Assembly (NCBI RefSeq): GCF_016097555.1
Contig: NC_054703.1
Coordinates: 11,237,957-11,301,956 of the forward strand
DNA: 64,000 nucleotides
Direction of reading: 5' to 3'
Origin: Gigantopelta aegis
Taxonomy: Eukaryota > Mollusca > Gastropoda > Neomphalida > Peltospiridae
A program made the position numbers and the translations under genes. Shown here in pieces: positions 56,090 to 64,000 of this stretch. A model generated the notes under the pieces. That model was given only the letters and a program-made list of their open reading frames with translations, ran no database searches and had not been told where the DNA came from. Position 1 is the stretch's first letter, and each line of letters starts with the position of its first letter.

Positions 56090-56640
56090 TGCTACATCCC
56101 TTCACCATGATCGTGTCGGGACCCACGTCGTGTGGAAAGACATTTTTGGTATACAAATTGTTGAGAGATGGTAAAATCCAGCTGCCTCCCCAGCGCATCA
56201 TCTGGCTCTACAAACGATGGCAACCCCTCTATGTATGATCAAAAAGGTTGCTCGAGTGAAATTTGTTCAAGGTATACCTGATAATTTGGAAAAGGATCGT
56301 TATTTGGATCCCAGAGTCAGAAATCTCATCGTGTTGGACGACCTGATGTGTATGGCTAATAAAGACCCAAGGATCACCGACCTGTTCACAGAAGGAAGTC
56401 ATCACAGAAACTTATCCGTCATCGCTATCAACCAGAACCTGTATCACAGCAAGGACCCGACACAGAGAAGAAACTGCCATTATCTAGCGCTGTTCAACAA
56501 CCCCATCGACAAGCAGCAAGTTCTGACTTTGGCACGGCAGATGTATCCGGAAAACACTAGTTATTTCATGCATCAGTTTGAGTAAGCTACCCACAGGCCC
56601 TACGGACATCTCTTGGTGGACTTGAAACCGACCACACCCG
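56090..56640 (+). pseudogene. Polinton fossil: A32/FtsK-like packaging ATPase
   Basis: Shows a Walker A motif (SGPTSCGKT, near 56115-56142) and a Walker B-like strand (LIVLDDLM, near 56320-56350), followed by a NQN sensor-like segment (VIAINQNLYH) and LFNNPIDKQQ, the order found in DNA-packaging ATPases of Polintons and large DNA viruses. It would pump DNA into a capsid in a complete element. Here it is a relic. Confidence 0.8.
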
Positions 56641-57306
56641 AACATTGGCGTCTTCGGCCTAATGGTTTAGAGACGAGGCCGTCCGAATGGTATAAAAGCA
56701 CGAGCGTAACGGCGAATGTCTCAGAAGACGTGCAACCACTGTCGAAGAAAGAGCTCTACCTGCAAATTATGCAAAGGGGCGCATTCAAGAGAAAACTACC
56801 AGGCATACCCGCCTACGAAAGTGACGACGAAGAAGAAGATGATGAAGTAGAACCCTATCTGAAAAATGTCAAGAAAATGCAGTCTTGTGATACGTGTGGT
56901 CTGGTCTTTAAAGACGGAAGCGACTTGCAGCGACACGTGAAAACGTGCGAAAAGGGAAATGGAGAGCCGTCGCCCGACCTAGAAAACGAAGGCATTCGTC
57001 TCACGGTGGAACGTGAATTCGACATCAATCGTGACTATCTCCAAAGATGCCATTGAAAGAAACATGAAGATATTGCAATGGAAGTTATTTAAAGACACGT
57101 ACTCTCGCTTTCTGACATATATGCATTACTTTGACAAAGGTCCCAACACCAGGAAAATTTTACAGTTTGTGAATCCAGACAAAGATGTGAGACCACAGAT
57201 TCGTTCTAAATTATATCAGTATCGTTCATGGATCGGCGAATATTTGGATGAACAAGACGACGACGATACCGACGATGAGGAGGACGACGATGATGAAGAG
57301 AAATGA
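56613..57306 (+). pseudogene. Polinton fossil: C2H2 zinc-finger and acidic region
   Basis: Contains CDTCGLVFKDGSDLQRHVKT followed by C (a C2HC/C2H2-type finger) at 56886-56950, an acidic stretch before it, and an acidic C-terminus near 57250-57300. Function unknown; a minor capsid or regulatory role cannot be told apart. Confidence 0.5.
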
Positions 57307-57479
57307 ACACTCAGTATTCACATGTCGCCATTAAGGCCTCTCGGTGTAACCCAATGTGTGTCCATTTCATGTGTAGTTGTCTCTAGAGAGACCAGTGATT
57401 GAAATTTAGAAATAAAAAAATGAAAAACCAAACCATTGCGTTTGTTTTTTGTGTTTTTTACTCTATGACTAGATTTGTG

Positions 57480-57778
57480 ATTGGATATTTCTACCGCTAC
57501 TTTATAGTAGCAAGAGCTGTGTGTGCAAGACAGAACATATCACGACCTTTGATATACCAGACATAATACACTGGTTGGCTATAGCTTAATGGGCCACCGA
57601 CGGGGATCGATCCTAGATCGACCACTGTATTTACCCATTTGGTAATTAAAAAGCCCTGTAAAAAGGCTCGTACTCTAGGGAAATACTTGTGTTTAAAATG
57701 CAGTTAAAAGATCATAGGTTAGATTGGAGGGTTGAGTTGCAGTCACGCGTTCTTTCTTCAAAGCAGTGGGTTGGGGAT

Positions 57779-57841
<63 letters not shown>

Positions 57842-58400
57842 TCCTTTCTTCCCTTAACACACATCCCTTTCTTCTCCTTAACAAATATTCCTTTCTTCTC
57901 CTTAACGCATATGCCGTTCTTCTTAACAAAGATTCCTTTCTTCGAGACAAATATGTCTTTCTTTCCCTATAACTAAAACAAAATACTAAAAATAAATATT
58001 TGTATTCAATTAATCTTTATTTTACGAGGAAGGAAATGTTTTATTTACTCAACGCATTTTATTTACGGTTATACGGACATATGGTTAAGGACCACACAGA
58101 TATTGATTGAGGAAAGAAAGAAATGTTTTATTTAACGACGCACGCAATACATTTTATTTACGGGTTATATGGCGTCAGACATATGGTTAAGGACCACACA
58201 GATTTTGAGAGGAAATCCGCTGTCGCCACTACATGGGCTACTCTTCCGATTAGCAGCAAGGGATCCTACACTATCCCACAGGCAGGATAGCACATACCAC
58301 GGTCGTTGTCCAGTTGTGGAGCACTGGCTGGATATAGATCCCCGACCTACCGCACATCAAGGGAACACTGAGCTACGTCCCGTCCACACAGGGTTATTAG
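57480..58400 (-). repeat. SINE fragments and CA tract inside the Polinton
   Basis: 57500-57640: inverted A-type core and head (CCTTTGATATACCAG, GGGATCGATCCTAGATCGAC). 57783-57840: CA microsatellite. 58022-58110 and 58111-58390: two inverted A1 SINEs in tandem, the first only a tail piece (GAAATGTTTTATTTACTCAA), the second with tail, ATGGCGTCAGACATATGG, core and partial head. Confidence 0.85.
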
Positions 58401-58892
58401 AGGATGCTTGTATTGGGTTCTGCTTGAACATAATAAATAAATAAACAAATAAATAAATAAAATAAAAACAAATAAATAAATAAACTAATAATAGAAAGAA
58501 AAAAATTTCTACAACATGAGATACGAACGACGTACCTTTCGCGCTCAAGTCGACTACGCCAACGACCTAGATATTAGCAAAGCTTGTCATTTAAACCATA
58601 TATGTGTGGGTGTGTGTGCGCTCGCGGGATGAAGCGACGAAATAGGTCAGTTCATAATAATCTTGTGAATGCGCTATCACATAGTGTAGAACGATAATTC
58701 ATTTTTTCACCTATTTCAATCATTTCGTCTTTCTGCCAGACTTTGAGAACGTAACTTCTAGAAGTTCCATAGAGTATTTTATTTAGAGACTGACAACACA
58801 AGATACCATCACTTGCCGGAAGTAAACAGTGATAACCATTCATCATTGAGCGCGCTAAAATTAAATACACTACCTCGCGTCGGGCAGTCCTT

Positions 58893-59037
58893 AGAAGTGG
58901 TAGGTTAACGACACCACTAGAGCATCTCGATTTATTAATCATCGGCTACTGGATGTGAAACATACTTCTGACAGTTTTAGAGAGGAAACCCCTGCACTTT
59001 CCCATTAGTAGCAATTTGGGATCCTACACCATCCCTG
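58893..59037 (-). repeat. SINE subtype A2 fragment at the inner edge of the Polinton right repeat
   Basis: Inverted tail GGTTAACGACACCACTAGAG, ATCGGCTACTGGATGTGAAA, then GAGGAAACCCCTGCA and the CATCCCTG core start, cut at the inverted repeat. Confidence 0.75.
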
Positions 59038-59039
59038 TC

Positions 59040-59345
59040 AAGGATAGGCGATGAGTCACACCAAGTACGTCAAGGCTATGACTTACACCAAGGGCGCACA
59101 CCTGCCCAGGTATACCAGGCACTGCCTTCTAAGTCGGTCAATGCTAAACAAATCGGTCAGGGCCAGTCCAAGGACATCAGTACCAACCTAAGTCGGTCAG
59201 GGCCAGTCCAAGGACATCAGTACCAACATAAGTCGGTCAGGGACACGGGCGAGCGTTCACACCACTATGACTCACACCAAGGCCAGACACCAAGGTCAAG
59301 GTCACGGAAAGTAGGTCATGGGGGCGGATAGGCCCTTATACTACT
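59040..59345 (+). repeat. Polinton right terminal inverted repeat
   Basis: Inverse of the left repeat. Contains one extra 45-bp tandem unit (GGCCAGTCCAAGGACATCAG occurs twice, 59160-59230), so the two repeats differ in length. Confidence 0.9.
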
Positions 59346-59813
59346 AATATATTAGTGGCTATATATTAAACGTGTTTCTGATCGTTCTAATTATTGTACT
59401 AGCTTAAATTTCATTTTATTTCCTAAAATATTGGTTTTCGTTTGTGCTTCTTACAAATATTAAGACGACCAGAAACTCATTAAATATACAGACACTGATA
59501 TTCTAAACAAGAAAATATATTTCATATGTAAGTTTAATCGTAGAAATATTTTATTAGTCGGAAACATCTTACAATGCAGCAAACTCAGGAATGTCCCTTT
59601 AACAAACCCAACCAGACCTCGACCTATTGTTGGCAAGTTTGAAAGGTATAAAGACCGAGAAACCGTTAGGAGACGCGCTAGAGTTTTGAAGGGAACTCAT
59701 TTTGGTGTTGATGAACAATTTCCAAGAGAAATTGTTGAACGTAGAAAGAGTTTGTGGCCAAAATTTAATGAAACAAGACGACAAGAAGTTCGTGCATCTC
59801 TAGTCGTGGATAA

Positions 59814-60032
59814 CATAACTGGTTCAACAAAGGCTATGGTTTGGGCTATCCTGCCTGTGGGAAGCGCAAATAAAAGATCCCTTGCTGCTAATCGAAAAAA
59901 AAGAATAGCCCATGAAGTGGCGACAGCGGGTTTCCTCTCAAAATCTGTGTGGTCCTTAACCATATGTCTGACGCCATATAACCGTAAAAATGAAATGTGT
60001 TGAACGCGTCGTTAAATAAAACATTTCTTTCT
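59814..60032 (+). repeat. tRNA-derived SINE, subtype A1, 5' truncated
   Basis: Starts inside the core (CTATGGTTTGGGCTATCCTG), then GCGACAGCGGGTTTCCTCTC, tail GTCGTTAAATAAAACATTTC and TTTC repeats. 17-bp target duplication TCTCTAGTCGTGGATAA at 59797 and 60342, the second now separated by the mini-element. Confidence 0.88.
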
Positions 60033-60046
60033 TTCTTTCTCTAGTC

Positions 60047-60336
60047 CCCTGCGCGTGCTGTAACCTCACCGTGGTGCAGGGGTGTAACATTCTCTTTGAG
60101 AATGGCCAATACAGCACAAATTGAAGTTTAGAGTAAAATTCGGTGTCCGTAAAATTCTGTGATATTTGTATTTGTATTTTTGCACAGTTCTTTACACTGT
60201 TTTTGTTTAAACCTTGAATTTTTATATTGATGTTGATCATCACTTTATTTATTTGCATTACCATAGTTTGACACCCAATAGCCGATGTATTTTTCGTGCT
60301 GGGGTGTCGTTAAACATTCATTCATTCATTCATTCA
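60047..60336 (+). mobile_element. LINE-derived mini-element (both ends of the I/Nimb-like LINE)
   Basis: 290 bp: 5' CCCTGCGCGTGCTGTAACCT with hairpins, 3' hairpin GACACCC...GGGTGTC and (ATTC)n. Flanking TTCTTTCTCTAGTC (14 bp) at 60033-60046 and 60337-60350. Confidence 0.92.
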
Positions 60337-60579
60337 TTCTTTCTCTAGTCGTGGATAAACGTTTTATTGAAGGCACACATTGGTAATCCAGACGACACAG
60401 CTCGAGACTGACACACCACTGCCAACACTTACAGCCCAGTACACGAAAACCCCAACAAGCGCGATCGTAACTACTCACCGAGGGAACAGCGTCGCTAGGA
60501 CAGCCGGAGGATCGACGCCGGCAACACAAAACTATATTAAACTGTGAGACAGAGAGAGCCAAACCCCGTGACTATGTAA

Positions 60580-63300
60580 ATATGGTATATATAAAAATGT
60601 ATGTGGTTTAAAAAATTATTAGCAAATTTGATATTTTATGTTTAGTGGAAACAAAGGTTGATGACATTGATATTGTTGACATACCAGGTTAAACAATATA
60701 GAGAAATAATAGAAAACTGAAAAATTATGTAAAATCTGGGGGCATATGCCTAGCCATTAGGAATAATTTAATAACAGAAGTGAATGTTCATCTTGTGGTT
60801 TGAACTCATATAGTATATAGTAAATGGAAGAGTTGATGAAAAGTTACTTGTAAAGGTGTCAGTGTTGTTGATTATGCCATAGCCGCCTTCTGTGTGTTAG
60901 CGACAATGACGAAATTTAAGGTGCTTGATTTTGAACCATTGTTTTCATAGCCCATTAATTATCACTTTGAATGTTTTAACAACGAATCAACAAGAAAATA
61001 CCAGCGAACAGAGATTAAAGCCACGCAAATGAAACAGACATCTGGCAGACGACTTCAATGAGCATGTAAACAGACAAACTATCAACACTATTATTTTAGA
61101 TCTAGATGAGCTCAGTGAACACTTCTCTCAAGAACAACTTAACGTCACAGTGGACAACATTAGTCAACTATTTCTGGAAACTGCAGTGAATGCGTTTGGT
61201 TACACACATAAGAATGCTAGACCCAAGCACAGAAACAAGAAAGCGTGGTTCGGCAGCTAGTGTAAAACATTCATAAGAAAATATATGGAAGCCACAACAA
61301 ATAAAAACAACAGCAAACAAACAACTTCTTTTAAATCCAAGCAAACAGTATAATAATATAATATTGAAACATTTAAGAAAATATAACTGGAAAACAGATC
61401 AGAAAGTTAACGATCTCAGTCGAAATGACACACAAGCCTTTTGGAAACTTTAAAAAAAAAAACCGGATTGTAACCTGCCGCCTTTAGAAACATTACATCA
61501 ATATTTTAAAGACGCAAACAGCAGTGAAGACTTTATTCCTGAACCAGATTTCTCTATCGATTTTGAAAACAACAGTGTTAAATGAACCTGTTTCAGAAAA
61601 AGAAATCCTCACTGTGGTAAAAACTCTTGAGAATGATAAAGTCCCAGGTTTAGACAGTATAATAAATGAACATATTAAACAAACTATTGATTGTTTGATA
61701 CCTCTATATGTGAAACGTTTCAATTTAGTTTTTTGAAAATGGCATTTTCCCTGATTCAAGGTTAATTAGTATAATTAAGCCAATTTATAAAAGTGGTGAC
61801 AAAAAATAAGCCGGAGAATTATAGACCTATCACATTACTTAGTTGTTTTGGAAAACTATTTACTGCTGTATTAAACAATAGGCTGAAACTATATATTGAA
61901 ACAAATAGCATACTATCTGAAGTTCAGGCTGGTTTCAGAATCGATTATTCTACCAGTGACCACATGTTTACATTATATGGACTTATTGAATTAATGAAAG
62001 CTCGAGACTGAGAGAGAAAAAAATAACAACTATTTGTACATTCCTAGATTTTAGTAACGCATTTGCTTCTGTATGGAGAGCCGGACTTCGGGCAAAACTA
62101 ATTGAAAATGGTATAAATGGTAAATGTTTTAAGGTAATATACAACATGTATCAGAACATTAAATATTGTGTTAGTGCACATAACGGATTATTTCCCCTGC
62201 TGTGTTGGCGTTATACAAGGTGAACATTTGTCTCCCTTATTATTCTCGTTGTTTCTTAATGATGTAGAAGATGTTTTTAAAAATAATGACTGCCAAGGTA
62301 TCAACATAGATGAAATGCATGGCCAGTCTTTACTACACACAGCTATTGTACTTTTTGTTTACTCTATGCCGACGATACGGTACTGCTTGCGGATAATTAT
62401 GAGGATATGCAGAAATTACTTAATTCTTTTGATTCATATTGTACCAAATGGAGACTTTCAGTGAACTGTAATAAGACTAAAGTTTTAATTTTTAGTGGAA
62501 ATAAGAACAACTATAAAAAGTAATTTTTTCTTGGGAAATCCAAACTTGATAACGTAGAGGGTTACACATTATTTAGGTGTTATATTCCACAAATCAAATA
62601 CATTTACTAAGGCAAGAAATATGCAATATGAACAAGGAAAGAAGGCCATATATTTTATTCTGAGACAAGGTAGATACCAAACAATGTCTATACAATGCCA
62701 GCTCAAACTATTGGACTGTATGGTGTTACCTATTCTTCTATAGGGAAGTGAAGTATGAGGTTTTGAGAGTTTATTCTCTTTGGAAAAGTTATGTAACCAA
62801 TATTTGAAACTGTTATCACCTGTATGAAAATCTACTCCACTGTACATGTTATATCGAGAACTTGGACGTTATCAAGTACATATAAATGTGAAAATAAGAA
62901 TGACTACGTTTAGGTACCGATTAATTACTGGGAAACAATCACAATTATCATTATTAATCTACAAATTACTTTTGAGCGATTTTATAAATGCTGTTTATAA
63001 TCATAAATGGATTGTTTTTGTTAAATCAATCCTAGACGATATCGGTTGTACATATATGTGGTTAACCCAGTGTAATGGTATCGCATGCGTTTCATTGCTT
63101 AAGTCATACATCTCCAGAAAACGTATTGATAATTTTTTACAAGCATGGTATACTTATATTGATAACTCCTCAAAGGCTTCAAATTATAAACTATTGAAAC
63201 ATACTGTTGAATTTGAGACATATTTAACACTATTAGAAAGAAAGCATTGGTACCCTCTTTTGCGGTTTAGACTGATTACTGGACTTTGTCATGAATAACT
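60580..63300 (+). pseudogene. LINE ORF2 (endonuclease and reverse transcriptase), broken
   Basis: Endonuclease start near 60615 (ISKFDILCLVETKVDD, KSGGICLAIRNNL), linker near 61140-61260 (SQLFLETAVNAFGYT, RNKKAWFGS), RT: VLNEPVSEKEILTVVKTLEN, PENYRPITLLSCFGKLFTAV, EVQAGFRIDYSTSDHMF, CTFLDFSNAFASVW, GVIQGEHLSPLLFSLFLNDV, LYADDTVLL (near 62365), then TKWRLSVNCNKTKVLIFSG and a C-terminal part to 63297. No RNase H. More than six stops or frameshifts. Central endonuclease poorly preserved (60750-61100). Confidence 0.88.
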
Positions 63301-63628
63301 ACAATTGCGTTTGCACGTGCAGTATTGCTAATACACAATGCCTACATGTAGGGCAATCCTGTAAATCTTCAAAGGCGGAACGTGCTATGATATTTTTCGT
63401 TTTAACAACCTGCACAACCAAGGCGGGTTTCTTTTTAGCAATATCTTTTACCTCCGCATCATTTGTTTAACTTTCAGACAGATTTTAGTCAACATGTTTG
63501 GCGGCTCGTATGACGGTCGTGTAATCTCTATATCTGCCCCAGCTAGTCTTAGCAGCACTGGAAGTTTGACTGCCCCACTCTACAAATTAGGGTGCACTCC
63601 TTTTAATGGTTTGTCGCAATTACTTTGT
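63301..63628. other. Non-coding stretch
   Basis: Between the LINE end and the SINE; no motif seen. 63926-64000 also holds nothing recognised. Confidence 0.5.
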
Positions 63629-63925
63629 GGGGCGGGACGTAGCCCAGTGGTAAAGCACTCGCTTGATGCGCAGTCTGTTTGGGATCGATCCCCAACGGTC
63701 TTATTTCTCGTTTCAGCCAGTACACCACGACTGGTGTATCAATGACCGTGGTATGTGCGATCCTGTCTGTGGGATGGTGCATATAAAATATTCCTTGATA
63801 CTAATGGACAAATGTAGCGGCTTTCTTTTTGTGAGACTATTTGTCAAAATTACCAAATGTTTGACATCCAATAGCCCATGATTACTAAATTAATGTGTTC
63901 TACTGGTGTTAAACTAAACAAACTT
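63629..63925 (+). repeat. tRNA-derived SINE, subtype A2, full length
   Basis: Best tRNA-like head in the window: A-box GTAGCCCAGTGGTAAAGCAC, B-box region TGGGATCGATCCCCAACGG. Core, then A2 tail TTTGACATCCAATAGCCCAT and ACTGGTGTTAAACTAAAC, which resembles the 3' hairpin of the I/Nimb-like LINE. Confidence 0.9.
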
Positions 63926-64000
63926 GATTTTAACATTTACTTTGTTTTCATTGGTACACTCTCGTTTAATATGTCATGTCTTGAAAAAGAATCTTCCACC

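Larger units (their letters stand above)
53590..59345 (+). mobile_element. Polinton/Maverick fossil, small (5.76 kb)
   Basis: Ends AGTAGTATAAGGGCC and the exact inverse, that is AG...CT, with terminal inverted repeats of about 300 bp. 6-bp target duplication AATATA at 53584-53589 and 59346-59351, the Polinton hallmark. Parts left to right: PC4-like, BIR-like, small unknown ORF, packaging-ATPase-like, C2H2 zinc-finger/acidic region, then SINE insertions and a CA tract. No polymerase B, integrase, protease or capsid gene is recognised; intact Polintons are usually 15-20 kb, so this is a reduced copy. It looks broken, with a few breaks in the gene block. Younger than the MITE and LINE it sits in, older than its SINE insertions. 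Confidence 0.88.
53487..59598. mobile_element. TTAA-flanked MITE M1, split by the Polinton
   Basis: Left part 53487-53589 (AGGGACATTCCCGAGTTTGC), right part 59346-59598 (TTAGTGGC... to inverted AGGGACATTCCTGAGTTTGC). TTAA at 53483-53486 and 59599-59602. Joined it would be about 350 bp, as in other M1 copies. Confidence 0.88.
59603..60580 (+). pseudogene. LINE ORF1, C-terminal part, interrupted by SINE and mini-element
   Basis: RPIVGKFERYKDRETVRRRA, then GTHFGVDEQFPREIVERRKS and LWPKFNETRRQEVRASLVVD: the C-terminal RNA-binding domain of L1-type ORF1 proteins, up to 59811. After the SINE and mini-element the frame resumes with KRFIEGTHW near 60355. Continues the N-terminal part at 52709. Confidence 0.85.
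52640..63310 (+). mobile_element. Long broken LINE (CR1/L2-like ORF2, coiled-coil/RRM ORF1) hosting nested insertions
   Basis: ORF1 pieces at 52709-53482 and 59603-60400 and ORF2 at 60600-63298 belong to one element. Interruptions, oldest to youngest by nesting: MITE M1 (53487-59598), Polinton in the MITE, SINE (59814) and then a mini-element (60047) in the SINE's target. ORF2 resembles the minus-strand LINE at 13.2-16.5 kb. Confidence 0.8.

Noticed and set aside
57689-57976. His/Thr-rich frame
   Set aside because: Translation of a CA microsatellite and a short TTCTT-type repeat.
63631-63710. tRNA gene
   Set aside because: A- and B-box-like sequences are present, but no cloverleaf closes, and the sequence continues as the SINE core. 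The same applies to the heads at 5776, 18900, 43000 and 52150.

Overview
The window looks like a gene-poor, repeat-rich stretch of a mollusc genome. Evidence for a mollusc is the AT-rich DNA with few exons, tRNA-headed SINEs with molluscan-type tails, several non-LTR retrotransposon clades, Tc1-like and Harbinger DNA transposons, and a peptide-receptor-like orphan GPCR of the kind expanded in lophotrochozoans. Gastropod or bivalve cannot be settled from the sequence. Only one host protein gene looks intact: the GPCR at 24598-25632 (minus). A paralogue at 8153-10148 (minus) is a pseudogene. A second host-like, possibly mobile, cysteine-tail gene family is present as a relic at 30.8-32.2 kb.

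Layout. 0-8 kb: foldback repeat, SINEs, a Tc1-like element with a full-length transposase frame, and a TTAA-flanked MITE. 8-10.2 kb: GPCR pseudogene, split by a 558-bp insertion and ending in a GGT/GAT microsatellite. 10.4-16.5 kb: two nearly identical, apparently young Tc1 copies with open transposase frames, one in a tandem repeat and one in a minus-strand LINE. 16.5-20 kb: crowded SINE and MITE fragments. 20-22.4 kb: two minisatellites, the second apparently amplified from a SINE core. 24-26 kb: intact GPCR. 26.2-29.7 kb: a LINE relic carrying a MITE and a Harbinger transposon with readable empty sites. 30.8-32.2 kb: cysteine-tail gene relic. 32.7-40.7 kb: a pile of I/Nimb-like LINE copies, including a nearly full-length one (33590-38914) with a 1112-codon ORF2. 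42-43.1 kb: SINEs. 44-47.9 kb: a broken Tx1/L1-like LINE on the minus strand. 48.8-50.1 kb: two TIR elements. 50.8-52.6 kb: a 30-bp minisatellite.

52.6-63.3 kb is one long broken LINE carrying a nested stack: its ORF1 is split by a MITE, and the MITE is split by a small Polinton/Maverick fossil (53590-59345) with about 300-bp inverted repeats, AG...CT ends and a 6-bp target duplication. This fossil carries PC4-like, BIR-like, packaging-ATPase-like and zinc-finger parts and is itself loaded with SINE pieces. A SINE and then a 290-bp LINE-derived mini-element sit further right in the same LINE.

The parts do not form an operon or pathway. They interact as hosts and parasites: the I/Nimb-like LINE shares its 3' hairpin tail with 285-bp internally deleted derivatives and, more distantly, with one tRNA-SINE subtype, so its reverse transcriptase probably served all three.
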